64,000 bases of DNA from Plutella xylostella (GCF_932276165.1 NC_063984.1:3293501-3357500); one strand, 5' to 3'. Shown: positions 1 to 9,957, counted from the stretch's first letter. Notes: generated from the letters alone by a model not told the origin. A program made the numbers and translations.

Positions 1-740
1 CTTCTGTATTTACACCGGATTTTATTTTAAGTTAGAGGCCTTGTTCACGAACATGAACTAACTGATCAAAGTGGTACTTAAACTGAACTGTAAATAAACT
101 GAACAAACGAACATGATCATCAACCAGCAATAAACTTGTCTGGATCTGCACGTGGTCCTCTTCTAAGAGTCCTACAGTAGTTAGTAGTTGCTACTTAGTA
201 CATTTGTACGCGTGACTGAGTTTCTTTTATACCTAGTTTATTTTATAATTGTATGTGCTCTATTTAAAATTCTCATTACGTAGGTGTTTAATTAGGGAGC
301 ATCCGAATTTTGAATTTTTTTCAACATTCATTCAGCTTCCATAGGTACCTACGTAAATTTTAGACAATCTGTCATTTTGCCCGCGATTCTGCCAATATCA
401 TGTATTGGATAAAAAGTGTTCTGCCAATATCATGTATTGGATAAAAAAGTGCTCTGCCAATGTCATGTATTGAGTTGACATAGAAAAAAAAAGTATTCAG
501 CCAATGTCGTGTTTTGGATTAGTTTTAAGTCATTAAAAAAATTATACAAATCCGCCATTGCCGTGTTTTAGATTAGACAAATATTACAATTATCAGTTTA
601 AAATTAAATAAATAAACCTAATATTAATTAAATTGAAAATATACATTTTATTAATGGAGATAATTTTCTTCCTTATCCCTTCCTTATCCTTTTATACTAC
701 GTAACTTACTTATTGACAACATGTACTGACTTATAGCAAC
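1..740 (+). other. Retrotransposon 5' leader, non-coding
   Basis: This stretch precedes the gag start and holds no ORF of note. It is AT-rich and contains five degenerate palindromic repeats (392-570). The first 380 bases show nothing I can name; they may be leader, or the end of the left LTR, but no matching 3' copy is visible. No tRNA primer-binding site could be assigned. Confidence 0.5.
392..570 (+). repeat. Five-copy array of a CCAATA-N5-TATTGG palindrome
   Basis: Copies start at 392, 424, 457, 501 and 554. The first two read CCAATATCATGTATTGG, a 6 bp inverted repeat around a 5 bp spacer. Later copies drift (CCAATGTCATGTATTGA, CCAATGTCGTGTTTTGG, CCATTGCCGTGTTTTAG). Spacing grows from 32 to 53 bases. 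Each copy holds a CCAAT box and can form a small hairpin. The array sits between the left end and gag, the same position as the known insulator repeats of Drosophila gypsy, but the motif is different. Confidence 0.8.
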
Positions 741-2705
741 ATGTCTGATGATAGTAATTGTACTCCACCTATTACGGAAGAAAGAAGAAAAAGGAAAAGT
801 TACGATCCACTGGAATCCCCCTTTACTAAGCGGCGTTGTAGTAGGTCACGACCATCCCGCTCGAGATCTAGGTCTCGCCACAACAGACCGCATAGGCGAC
901 GCAGACACACCCGTTCGAGCTCCGTACATACTCCGAGTAGGCGCAGAGGAAGGAGTCGACCCCGCGCTCGTGGCTCTCACAAGCAGCACTGGGAACACAA
1001 ATACGAGGCGAGACATTCTACGAGTCCGAGTACCAAGAGCTCAGATAGTTCTCGAAGCAGTGAGTCTTTCTCCTCACATCGGTCGCGATCAAAAGCAAGA
1101 CGTTCCAGCTCAAGATATCGCAAGCGAGAGGCACGTCCAAGTCAAGGACGGTCTCATAACACCAGCATGATGGAACGATTTATTGATGCAATTAGCAACG
1201 GAAGAAACTCTTATGCTGGTGCTCATGAAGTTATACCTAAATTCGACCCTAGCCAGAGGGCACAATCTACTAAGGCTTGGATTAAGAAAGTTAAAGAGAC
1301 TGCAGCCATTTATAACTGGAGTGACAAACAGACAGTTTTTCACGCTTTACCTAAATTGGCCGGTATAGCTCGAACATGGTACGATGGACTGACTTCGGTG
1401 AACTTAACTTGGAAAGAATGGCAAAGAAAACTGTTGCAGAATTTTCCCGATGATCGTAATTATGCGGAGAGACTAACAGAAATGTTAGCGAGGAAGAGCC
1501 GCAGGGAGGAGAGCCTGGAAGAGTACTTTTACGATAAATCTCGATTAGTCAGTCACTGTAACATCAAAGGAAAAGAAGCCGTAGATTGCATAATTCATGG
1601 CATATTTGACCATAACATCAAACTAAACGCTCAAGGGGCTAATTTTAAAAGCCCGACCAAATTACTAAGATATTTACGCAGTATTACGGTAAAAATCTTC
1701 AAAGATGAAAAACATCCTAACGCTGCCGCTGCTATAAAAAGATCTATGCACACACCTCAACAAAATGATAATTCATCCAACCATAACAGACATGTACCTA
1801 ATAATCGAATCTGCTTTAATTGTGGTGGCCGTGGTCATTTTGCCCCTATTTGCAGTAAAGCACCACAGAAGTGCCTAAAATGCGGTCGGATGGGACATAT
1901 GACTTCATATTGCAGAAAAGATAGAACGACAGAAGGCGCTCGTCCAAACCAGAGTATCGATAGCAAAAATACTGACGTTCAAATACAACGTATTACTGAC
2001 CAGAGAAAATCGGGCATCATATACAATAAACTTGTACAAGTCAATGGTAAAACGAAGAGTGCATTCATTGACTTTGGGAGTCAGTGCACTGTAATCAAAG
2101 ATAGCGTAGTAAATGAATTAAAAATACAAGTTTATGATGATAACTTACCATGTATAAAGGGTTTCGCGTTCGGAAAAATGCAACCCATAGGAAAAGTTGA
2201 TATAGACCTTACACTTGATTTCATTGAAGTTAATGTCCAAGCTTATGTCGTACCAGACGAATTTTTAAGTACAGACATTCTTGTTGGTCAAAATGTTACT
2301 GAACTTCAGGATATAGTTGTATTTAAGACTAGCTCGTGTCTCGTACTCTACTCGGACAAATCAGAGGCTAACAAAATTAACATACACGTTATGGACGACA
2401 TCTCTATTAACGGTATGCAAGCTATTAAAGTACGTTGTGATGAGAATTATACTGGTCACATTTATATACCTGGGAGCACATCTTTCAAGATCGGAGAAGA
2501 AATAATGATTTTGCCAGGAGTTTACTATGTTGAAGATGGTATCAGCCATATACCCGTTATAAGTTTTGTAGGTGGTGCGGTCACTTTAAAGAAAAATAGA
2601 CTAGTGGCGAGAGTATATTGCTTACCGTCACTAGCAGAATTAATTCCTACAAAACCACCACCAGAGTTTGAGGTAGGTACGGAAAATTACTTTTACACAG
2701 ACTGA
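741..2705 (+). CDS. gag: Gag polyprotein with C-terminal aspartic protease (Ty3/gypsy)
   Basis: The 654-residue product has four parts. Residues about 15-135 are very rich in Arg and Ser with many RS dipeptides, like the tail of an SR splicing factor. Residues about 165-300 resemble the retrotransposon capsid domain (W and hydrophobic pattern around KAWIKKVKETA and ARTWYDGL). Two CCHC zinc knuckles of the form C-X2-C-X4-H-X4-C start at Cys358 and Cys378, typical of nucleocapsid RNA binding. A retropepsin-like domain follows, with catalytic Asp444 in DFGSQ and a downstream ILVG motif. The usual catalytic triad is D-S/T-G, so Phe in the middle is odd. The ATG at 741 was chosen because it opens the frame and precedes the RS region. 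Protease belongs here to the gag ORF rather than to pol. Confidence 0.9.
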   Translation: MSDDSNCTPPITEERRKRKSYDPLESPFTKRRCSRSRPSRSRSRSRHNRPHRRRRHTRSSSVHTPSRRRGRSRPRARGSHKQHWEHKYEARHSTSPSTKSSDSSRSSESFSSHRSRSKARRSSSRYRKREARPSQGRSHNTSMMERFIDAISNGRNSYAGAHEVIPKFDPSQRAQSTKAWIKKVKETAAIYNWSDKQTVFHALPKLAGIARTWYDGLTSVNLTWKEWQRKLLQNFPDDRNYAERLTEMLARKSRREESLEEYFYDKSRLVSHCNIKGKEAVDCIIHGIFDHNIKLNAQGANFKSPTKLLRYLRSITVKIFKDEKHPNAAAAIKRSMHTPQQNDNSSNHNRHVPNNRICFNCGGRGHFAPICSKAPQKCLKCGRMGHMTSYCRKDRTTEGARPNQSIDSKNTDVQIQRITDQRKSGIIYNKLVQVNGKTKSAFIDFGSQCTVIKDSVVNELKIQVYDDNLPCIKGFAFGKMQPIGKVDIDLTLDFIEVNVQAYVVPDEFLSTDILVGQNVTELQDIVVFKTSSCLVLYSDKSEANKINIHVMDDISINGMQAIKVRCDENYTGHIYIPGSTSFKIGEEIMILPGVYYVEDGISHIPVISFVGGAVTLKKNRLVARVYCLPSLAELIPTKPPPEFEVGTENYFYTD

Positions 2706-2739
2706 CCAAAATAATGATCCAGGACTTATTACCATAGAC
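2677..2739 (+). promoter_or_regulatory. Gag-pol junction, candidate +1 frameshift or reinitiation window
   Basis: The pol frame is +1 relative to gag. Its last upstream stop is TAG at 2674-2676 and gag ends with TGA at 2703-2705, so the frames overlap for 29 bases. A +1 slip anywhere from 2677 to 2705 would fuse gag to pol. The first pol ATG is only at 2740, 34 bases after the gag stop, so reinitiation is the alternative. I see no proven slippery site. Confidence 0.5.
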
Positions 2740-5622
2740 ATGCTAAACGTAGGAAATGACGTTTCATATGAACATAAAACAATGCTTTTAGACTTATTAA
2801 ACGAATTTAGAGATTGTTTTGCTTTAAATTTAACCGAATTAGGTACTATGAACATTACACAAATGCATATTAAGCTGCAAGATGACACCCCAGTTACATA
2901 CAAACCATACAGATTACCTTATAGTGAACGGTTAATAGTTCGTGACTTAATCAATGAGCTCCTTGACACAAAAATTATACAAGAGTCCAATTCATCATAC
3001 GCGAGTCCCATAGTCCTTGTAAAAAAGAAAAATAATGATTACCGACTATGCGTTGATTATCGGGCATTAAATAAGAAAACTTTTAAGGATTCATATCCAA
3101 TGCCTGTAATAGATGATATTTTAGATCGTCTTAGTGGTAAATCATACTTCACTAGCTTAGACCTCAAATCTGGGTACTATCAAATTCCCATGGCAGAGAG
3201 CTCTAGACACTTAACTGCCTTCGTGACTCCCGATGGTCATTACGAATACACGCGAATGCCGTTCGGACTTGTCAATGCACCAGCTGTATTCCAGCATATG
3301 ATAAACAAGGCCCTTGGAAAAGACAGGTATGAGTTAGCGATTCCCTATATGGACGATTTATTATCCCCAGCATCAACTATAGATGAGGGACTACTGAAAC
3401 TTCGAAAGATTCTTGCATCGTTGCGTAATGCCGGTTTAACACTAAATATTGCGAAATGTCATTTCTTTCAAAAGAACCTCGACTATCTAGGCTATGAAAT
3501 TTCAAGCGACGGTCTTAGACCGGGCAACCGAAAAATTGAGGCGGTGGCATCATTTCCAACACCTACGAATGTTCACCAAGTCAGGCAATTCGTAGGACTA
3601 GCAAGTTTCTTTCGCCGATTCATTCCCGGATTTGCTAGCATAGCAAAACCGTTAACACTTCTTACCAAGACGAATACTCCCTGGCAGTGGCAAAAAGATC
3701 AAGATGACGCCTTCAAAACGTTAAAGTCCAATTTGATTGCTAGGCCTATTCTTGCCCTGTACAACCCGAAATATATTACTGAGGTACATTGTGACGCAAG
3801 TAAACTTGGCGTTGGTGGAATTTTACTTCAAAAGGCAGACTTAATCTCTCCGTTCAAACCGGTCGCATATTTCAGTAAGCAAACCTCAAAAGAAGAAGAA
3901 CACCTACATTCATACGAGTTAGAAACTCTGGCCGTGGTATTATCTTTAAAAAAGTTTCGTACATACTTAATAGGTCTTCCGTTTAAGGTATACACCGACT
4001 GCAACGCACTTATAACCACATTGACCAAACGTGATTTAGTGCCCCGAATTGCTCGATGGTGGTTGTTACTGCAAGAATACAATTTTAGTATTGAGTATCG
4101 ACCCGGAGAAAGCATGCGGCACGTGGATGCTTTAAGCCGAAATCCTCTTCAAGGCACCGATCACGACGATCACGACGATGCACGTGAGTTCGAGGTCATG
4201 AACGTAACCACTACTGAATGGCTACAATCTGTCCAAATGTCGGATCCGAAAATTAAATTGATTACCTCAATTATTAAAGCTGGCCGTAAAGAGGTTAGCG
4301 ACATCATGGATAGTTATGAAATTAAAGATAATAATATATACAAAAAAATTAACAATGAATTGAAATGGGTTGTACCAAATGGCGCCCGGTGGCGTGTGTG
4401 TCAGCTCAGTCATGATGAAGCGGGTCACTTTTCAGTAGAAAAGACACTGGACAAAATGAAAAAAGATTATTGGTTCCCTAAGATGAATAAATTCGTTCGA
4501 AAGTATGTCTCAGCATGTCTAAATTGCGCGTATAGCAAAACCTCTACTGCAAAAAGAAGTGGCTACCTGCACCCGATTCCGAAAACAAATATTCCTTTCC
4601 ATACGTTGCATATGGACCACCTGGGCCCGTTTATCAGGAGCCGAAACGGTAATTCGTACATTTTAGGAATCATAGACGGGTTTAGCAAATTTATATTTAT
4701 TAAGCCGGTTAAAAATCTTAAGAGTAAAACCACCATCAAGATCTTAGTCGATATATTCAGTATGATCGGATGCCCGAAAGTTATTATATCTGACAGGGGG
4801 ACAAGCTTTACCTCTGCTACATTTAGTAAATACATGAAAACCATCGGGACGAAACACATTCTGAACGCGGTAGCAACGCCGCGTGCTAATGGGCAAATTG
4901 AGAGGTACAACCGTACTATATTAGAGTCCCTTGCAGCGTCTAATCATGGCATGGATGAACGAGACTGGGATTGTCACGTGAATTCCGTGCAATGGAGTTT
5001 AAATAACACTCAAAATAAAGGCACTGGTCTATCCCCGTCAGAGATAGTATTTGGGCATAGGACCGTCAACCCTTCGGAGGGCCCAATCCTTAATGCAGTT
5101 CAAAATGCGTTGGTTTCTGAGTCAGAAAACAAAGAAAAAATTACATCTCCGATTGTCAGTGATGAGGAGAATATGGTGACAGAATCGGTTAAAAATACTA
5201 TAGATGAAACACGAAGTATAGCGCGTGAAACCGCTGCAGAAACTATTAGGAAAAATCAACAGGCTATGAAAACTCGATATGATCTAAATAAAGCACCCAC
5301 AAAGTTCTTTGAATTAAATGATCTTGTAATGATTCCAAATCATAATTATCCAGCAAACGGCAAAAGCAAAAAACTATTACCAAAATTTAGAGGACCATTT
5401 AAGATAAGCGCTGTACTTAAAAACGATCGTTATCAAGTATCTAGCATAGACGGACATTCAAAACGTAAATACAAGAGTGTCTACCCTGCTGATGCATTAA
5501 AAAAATGGATTACTTTTGCGACATCAGATGAAAGCGACAATGACGATGACTTAGAGACTACTGAAAATGAAGATGACTCGAACGATAATGTCGTTATGAC
5601 TAACACTAATGAACTACTATGA
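2740..5622 (+). CDS. pol: Pol polyprotein: reverse transcriptase, RNase H, integrase (Ty3/gypsy)
   Basis: The ORF gives 960 residues from the first ATG; translation may instead enter by frameshift from gag. The reverse transcriptase has the catalytic box YMDD at 203-206 and a VDYR block upstream. The RNase H has acidic residues Asp352 (HCDAS), Glu393 (YELETL), Asp420 (YTDCN) and Asp463 (HVDAL). The integrase zinc finger is His558, His563, Cys593, Cys596. The integrase core has Asp626, Asp685 and Glu721, with exactly 35 residues between the last two (D,D-35-E). A GPF motif at 885-887 marks the GPY/F module found in many Ty3/gypsy integrases; no chromodomain is evident. The tail is acidic. The product copies element RNA into DNA and inserts it into the host genome. 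All key residues are present, so this copy could be functional. Confidence 0.95.
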   Translation: MLNVGNDVSYEHKTMLLDLLNEFRDCFALNLTELGTMNITQMHIKLQDDTPVTYKPYRLPYSERLIVRDLINELLDTKIIQESNSSYASPIVLVKKKNNDYRLCVDYRALNKKTFKDSYPMPVIDDILDRLSGKSYFTSLDLKSGYYQIPMAESSRHLTAFVTPDGHYEYTRMPFGLVNAPAVFQHMINKALGKDRYELAIPYMDDLLSPASTIDEGLLKLRKILASLRNAGLTLNIAKCHFFQKNLDYLGYEISSDGLRPGNRKIEAVASFPTPTNVHQVRQFVGLASFFRRFIPGFASIAKPLTLLTKTNTPWQWQKDQDDAFKTLKSNLIARPILALYNPKYITEVHCDASKLGVGGILLQKADLISPFKPVAYFSKQTSKEEEHLHSYELETLAVVLSLKKFRTYLIGLPFKVYTDCNALITTLTKRDLVPRIARWWLLLQEYNFSIEYRPGESMRHVDALSRNPLQGTDHDDHDDAREFEVMNVTTTEWLQSVQMSDPKIKLITSIIKAGRKEVSDIMDSYEIKDNNIYKKINNELKWVVPNGARWRVCQLSHDEAGHFSVEKTLDKMKKDYWFPKMNKFVRKYVSACLNCAYSKTSTAKRSGYLHPIPKTNIPFHTLHMDHLGPFIRSRNGNSYILGIIDGFSKFIFIKPVKNLKSKTTIKILVDIFSMIGCPKVIISDRGTSFTSATFSKYMKTIGTKHILNAVATPRANGQIERYNRTILESLAASNHGMDERDWDCHVNSVQWSLNNTQNKGTGLSPSEIVFGHRTVNPSEGPILNAVQNALVSESENKEKITSPIVSDEENMVTESVKNTIDETRSIARETAAETIRKNQQAMKTRYDLNKAPTKFFELNDLVMIPNHNYPANGKSKKLLPKFRGPFKISAVLKNDRYQVSSIDGHSKRKYKSVYPADALKKWITFATSDESDNDDDLETTENEDDSNDNVVMTNTNELL

Positions 5623-5795
5623 GTTGGACTAGCCTATTTACAAATCAATCCTACCATCATTTGAGTCCCAATCCCATTAGTTAACATTTTCAGAAAGACG
5701 ACACTCATGTGATTAATGCAGCTGAGTAAAGCTGAAGAATGGATTATATGTCGCTGAAGGGCTAAAATTAGAAGGTATGTGTAAACCTAGTCTAC
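5623..5795 (+). other. Spacer between pol stop and tandem repeat
   Basis: A short non-coding piece of the retrotransposon 3' region. No motif or ORF is visible. The phrase CTTGTTAAGGTGACTGCCTG near its end is the start of the tandem repeat that follows. Confidence 0.5.
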
Positions 5796-5799
5796 TATT

Positions 5800-6505
5800 T
5801 CTTGTTAAGGTGACTGCCTGCGATAAGCAGCACTCACTGGTACTATTATCTGTTAAGGTGAGATTGACTGTGGTAAACAGCACTCACTGGTACTATTATT
5901 TGTTAAGGTGACTGACTGCTATAAGCAGCACTCACTGGTACTATTATCTGTTAAGGTGAGATTGACTGTGGTAAGCAGCACTCACTGGTACTATTATCTG
6001 TTAAGGTGAGATTGACTGGTAAGCAGCACTCACTGGTACTATTATCTGTTAAGGTGAGATTGACTGTGGTAAGCAGCACTCACTGGTACTATTATTTGTT
6101 AAGGTGACTGACTGCTATAAGCAGCACTCACTGGTACTATTATCTGTTAAGGTGAGATTGACTGTGATAAGCAGCACTCACTGGTACTATTATCTGTTAA
6201 GGTGACTGACTGCTATAAGCAGCACTCACTGGTACTATTATCTGTTAAGGTGAGATTGACTGTAATATGCAGCACTCACTGGTACTATTATTTGTTAAGG
6301 TGAGATTGACTGTGGTAAGCAGCACTCACTGGTACTATTATCTGTTAAGGTGAGATTGACTGTGGTAAGCAGCACTCACTGGTACTATTATTTGTTAAGG
6401 TGACTGACTGCTATAAGCAGCACTCACTGGTACTATTATCTGTTAAGGTGAGATTGACTGTGATAAGCAGCACTCACTGGTACTATTATCTGTTAAGGTG
6501 ACATT
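5800..6505 (+). repeat. Tandem repeat of about 47-51 bp, 14 copies, inside the retrotransposon
   Basis: The core CAGCACTCACTGGTACT occurs 14 times, with a decayed fifteenth at about 6513-6528. Two unit types alternate: one carries AGATTGACTGTGGTAAG, the other the slightly shorter ACTGACTGCTATAAG. Copies are almost identical, which points to recent expansion or gene conversion. The array lies after pol and before the candidate polypurine tract, so it would be in the 3' part of the genomic RNA. Confidence 0.95.
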
Positions 6506-6797
6506 GTGTTTAGCAATGCTAACTGGTACTGAATTAGACTCATGGATTCATATTCCTACAACCAACGATAAATTATTGATTAAGTATTATACATTTACTC
6601 ATAGATTTTGTACTTTCGCAGGAGTCCTCAAGATTCTACGAATAACAGGGAAGATGCAAGTGCTCTCACTCAACCAGCATGGGATTCTGAAAAGAAAACG
6701 GAGAAAAGATCCACGGAAGATGCTTCTCTATACTAATTGTATTAGTAAAATTATTCATTATAATATTTTAACTACAGCCTTGATTTGGCCTTGGTGA
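6498..6797 (+). other. Open frame in the 3' region, coding status doubtful
   Basis: A 99-residue open frame starts inside the last decayed repeat unit and runs to 6797. It has a basic stretch around residues 62-75 and no recognisable domain, signal peptide or membrane segment. It overlaps the candidate polypurine tract, which argues against a protein. An env-like third ORF would be expected in this position in errantiviruses but would be far longer. Confidence 0.2.
6689..6709 (+). promoter_or_regulatory. Candidate polypurine tract
   Basis: A run of purines with a single C, starting GAAAAGAAAA. Its position after the repeat array fits a plus-strand primer site, but the following bases do not begin with the usual TG of an LTR, so the call is tentative. 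Confidence 0.35.
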
Positions 6798-7299
6798 GCC
6801 TGTTGTGTCGTTGTAATGTAAGAATTGAAACATGTATGAAAGTTTTTTTTTTTTGTTATTAATTTGATTTATTTACCTACTATGAATGTCGACTCCGTAT
6901 GTTGGTTAATATTCTTACCTCAGCAATTAATTGTGTTAGCTTGTGTATTATGTTTTTTTTTTAGGTAGGTAATGCTCACTAATTAAATTCTCTTTATGAT
7001 ATTCAGTATGGCCGATGTGGAATAGGGGCATTCCAATAACAGGACGGCCGTCTGTTAGCTATAACTATTCCTTTGTTAAAAATTGTTGTTATTTTCCAAT
7101 ATTTTTAAATATGTTATAATTATTTTGTGCATTTTTGTCGCTTACAACACATGATTAAAGACGATACTGGCAACACAGGATTAAAAAAGTAGGGATCAGA
7201 AAAAAATATGAATGGCGGTTCGAAGTTACAATTGTTACAAATGTGCATGTGAATTACTGATAAATAAGCTTTGTTACTGTTTAAAAAGTTTAAATAAAG

Positions 7300-9520
7300 T
7301 GTAAGTGAGTAATTAAGGTGTCTAAATTAATAGTTGAAATGAAACTCGTGTTTCAAAGTCATTTGTAAACCTTCTCTAAACTTAAAATACGGTCTATGAA
7401 TTCGGGGGTTATAAGATAAATAAGTTTGTTAATGACTGTATCTGTAAATTTACCAATTTAATTTAAGAAAACTAAATTGGTATTTAATGAGAAGTTAAAA
7501 GCTTTTCTTCTAGCTTGGTTCAAACAATTGGATTTTTCCGCCGGTTGATGGCCGGTTGGCTAAACCCAAATAAGTAGTACCAATGCAATAGAAGCAGCTA
7601 AGATCAACTTTAGGCAGACTCCGAGCGAGCTATATAATACGATCATTATAGAACATTGATGATCTAGATATACTCTATGATCGAACTTAGAAGGCGCCAA
7701 TACGATAAAACTGATCCACAATAATTTCATCACAGAAGAAACATTCCTATAAGTAAAGTACTTTATGTATTTTGTGATACATAACACTCCTCGTTTGCCT
7801 TCATTGGTTTCGGCCAGTGGGTGACCGCGGGACGTGACATAACTCGCCACCATTAAATTTATTTAACTACTCGTCTTGCCATTTTAAAAAAGTGGTTTAA
7901 GATCTCATCCCATTGTAGGTAAAAAGTTTGGTATCTGTGCAACATTTAGCGAATAAATGCTCTTCAATTAAAAAACGCAATATTATTGACTATACGTACC
8001 TACATCCTTTTATTTAGTTTTAATTTGCTGTTGGTACCTAACAGGCTCCATAAAGTTCCTAATTTAATCAAATTTATTTAACGCCTGTGTAAAACTTATG
8101 GATGCAATAAATGATTAAGCTAGGTGATTTTGCAACAAATAACCCGGATCGAAGAAACATAGCATTCACTGTGCAGAGGGCACAGTGTCGATGACCACAG
8201 ATGATGATGATTCCCTAAGCTATTCACAGTTGAATAGACCAACAGTGAATATTGTACAGAAGCACCTATCATTCGATATACAAAACGGTTGGAACTGTTG
8301 GTGAGAAAGTGGGTAGTTAGAGGCACGTATTAAACGGTACTTCATCATCAAACTGGTTCAATCTGCTTTGCAAGTGTACTTAGTCAGCATCTAGGTAAGG
8401 TTCAATGCTCTGTAACCGAATTTTTAAGAACAGTGTTTACAAACATTTCGGACAACTAACAGATAGGTACCGAATCAAATTTTTCAGTAAGATAAGTAGA
8501 TAGGGAAAATTACTGTCGCTATACCATGTCGGTTACATAAATTTAAAAACTTTTATAAATTAAGAAGAGTTAAAATTGTCTAAAGCGTTCCTGATGTGAC
8601 GCGCCATGAAAGATGCCCATTTTCAGCATGAGACGTTTACAGGATGCTATCATGATGAAGATAGGGATGCTCCGGATGCTATTTTAAGCTGTCCCTTAAC
8701 ATTGATTTGAATAAATTAATAGTAGGTACTTATAGCAATATTCATAATCAACTGCAACATTACCGACTTAGCAACAACCCGAACAAAGTGTTTAAAATCA
8801 CAGAAATAATTGCCTACCGCATCTAAATTAATAATGACTTAGTATTCAATGATAAAGCACCTGATTTCTAATATCTAATGGAGGTACCTATAATTATATG
8901 CAATTAAATGCGTGATTAATCATCAATTGCATACAATTTGGTGCATCCAATTATGAATTACTTACTTATAGTATTGAACCTGTTGTACTGAAGTGTAAGT
9001 AAGTAGGTAATGGTAATGGTTTGGTAATTGATATCGACATGGCGATAAAATCACCCACCTATCTACAGAGCTTTTACTTAACTAAATAGGTGCTGTTCTT
9101 AGGTTGCAGGTGCACTCTCGCAATAGAAAGCTAGACTCAAGACAAGAGCCATTGCTTTCTACCTTTCATTGCAATTTAATAAACGTATAAACATTGATTA
9201 CAAACATTAGTAAGGTACTTAATTGAAAAAATGCAGGTAGTTCCAAAACCGTTACCGTTCATGAGCAAAACATAAAATTTCGCTCAATATAAAATAAAAT
9301 TAAGTGAATAAATGTATCGAAAATATACTTGATAAAAAATACGTACAATTCCCCATGGTCACCTCAGTTCTCAAAAAATCACAGTTTCAATAAGACACTA
9401 AAGAAGATGATCCTTCAACGACGTCCGTGTTGCGACTGCGGCGAGTGCGGCCGGCGGCGGCGGCGGCGTTGACTGCTGCGCGGGCGCACGTCACACACTG
9501 GGGGGTCTCTCTATACATTA
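7300..9520. other. AT-rich non-coding DNA
   Basis: No gene is supported. Open frames on the - strand at 7560-7853 and 8120-8326 lack domains and look like chance. A GC-rich patch at 9430-9495 contains a short (GGC) run beside otherwise AT-rich sequence. Nothing else was recognised. Confidence 0.5.
9430..9495. repeat. GC-rich patch with (GGC)n run
   Basis: A short CG-dense block with about six GGC triplets at its centre, in AT-rich surroundings. A similar but weaker patch is at 10397-10425. Function unknown; CpG-like promoter sequence is one possibility. Confidence 0.6.
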
Positions 9521-9527
9521 TAGTATA

Positions 9528-9802
9528 GGCTGATGCACACACTGTTTAGTAGACGTACATAGCTGGGCTTTTTGTATGTATATTGAATTTGCCATACATA
9601 CTCAGCAATGACCGACAACTCTCTCAGCACAAGCTTGCTTGTGTTGGGGTCCACCAACCCGCACTTGGCCAGCGTGGTGGACTAGGCCTAAACCCTTCCT
9701 TCATTGGAAGGAGACCCGTGCCCCAGCAGTGGGGACGTAATGGGTCGTGATGATGATGATGACTCAGCAATGTACGTCTAAACAGTGTGTGAATCCGCCT
9801 TT
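9528..9802. mobile_element. Hairpin MITE split by a SINE fragment
   Basis: The left arm holds ACACACTGTTTAG then ACGTACAT; the right arm holds ATGTACGT then CTAAACAGTGTGTG, the reverse complement. Ends read GGCTGATGC on the left and GCGGATTC inverted on the right. A 5S-like SINE fragment sits inside (9611-9761). No transposase is present. Confidence 0.7.
9611..9761 (+). mobile_element. 5S-like SINE, 5'-truncated copy with TSD
   Basis: The 151 bp insert matches the 3' part of the elements at 43643-44022 and 63336-63723 and ends in (GAT)n. It is flanked by an 11 bp direct duplication ACTCAGCAATG (9600-9610 and 9762-9772). Loss of the 5' end with a clean target duplication is the mark of target-primed reverse transcription. 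Confidence 0.85.
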
Positions 9803-9819
9803 ATGACCAAGTTATTATT

Positions 9820-9957
9820 ATGTGATACGAGTATGACGAAAAACCTAGTTTTGGAGCGCTGCTGCGCGAGTCACGACTCCATCTCGTTGTATTCAACGTG
9901 CCGATTGCATGATAGCTTTCGTTCGTTTTTCTGTATATAGAGTAACCCTTCTGTTTA
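9820..9957 (+). mobile_element. Short MITE, family with GGTCACTCTATA-type ends (copy 1)
   Basis: The right part reads GTGCCGATTGCATGATAG, then TTCGTTCGTTTTTC and TATAGAGTAACCC, matching copies at 31066, 36166, 37116 and 63153. The left end is decayed; TATGACGAAAAAC is still visible. Non-coding. Confidence 0.6.

Larger units (their letters stand above)
1..7300 (+). mobile_element. Ty3/gypsy-type LTR retrotransposon, left end outside window
   Basis: The unit contains a leader, a gag ORF (741-2705), a pol ORF (2740-5622) and a 3' region with a tandem repeat. Domain order in pol is reverse transcriptase, RNase H, integrase, which is the Ty3/gypsy order. Both ORFs are open with no internal stops, so this looks like a young copy. 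I found no sequence shared between positions 1-740 and 5623-7600, so the left LTR must lie upstream of the window. A purine run at 6689-6709 with one C could be the polypurine tract that primes plus-strand synthesis. The 3' LTR should then lie between about 6710 and 7300, but I cannot fix its borders. The right end given here is approximate. Confidence 0.85.

Noticed and set aside
1110..1343. Open frames overlapping gag on other frames (also 748-1170, 1183-1368)
   Set aside because: They lie inside the gag ORF with no motif of their own and follow its biased RS codons.
5800..6505. CRISPR-like array because of regular spacing
   Set aside because: There are no unique spacers; the whole unit repeats, and the context is a eukaryotic retrotransposon.
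6498..6797. An env-like third ORF of the retrotransposon
   Set aside because: Only 99 residues, no signal peptide or membrane anchor, starts in a repeat unit and overlaps the candidate polypurine tract.
1..7600. A pair of LTRs within the window
   Set aside because: No shared sequence between the left 740 bases and the region after pol could be found by reading.
7560..7853. A 97-codon - strand frame
   Set aside because: No domain, AT-rich low-complexity composition, no poly(A) or promoter context.
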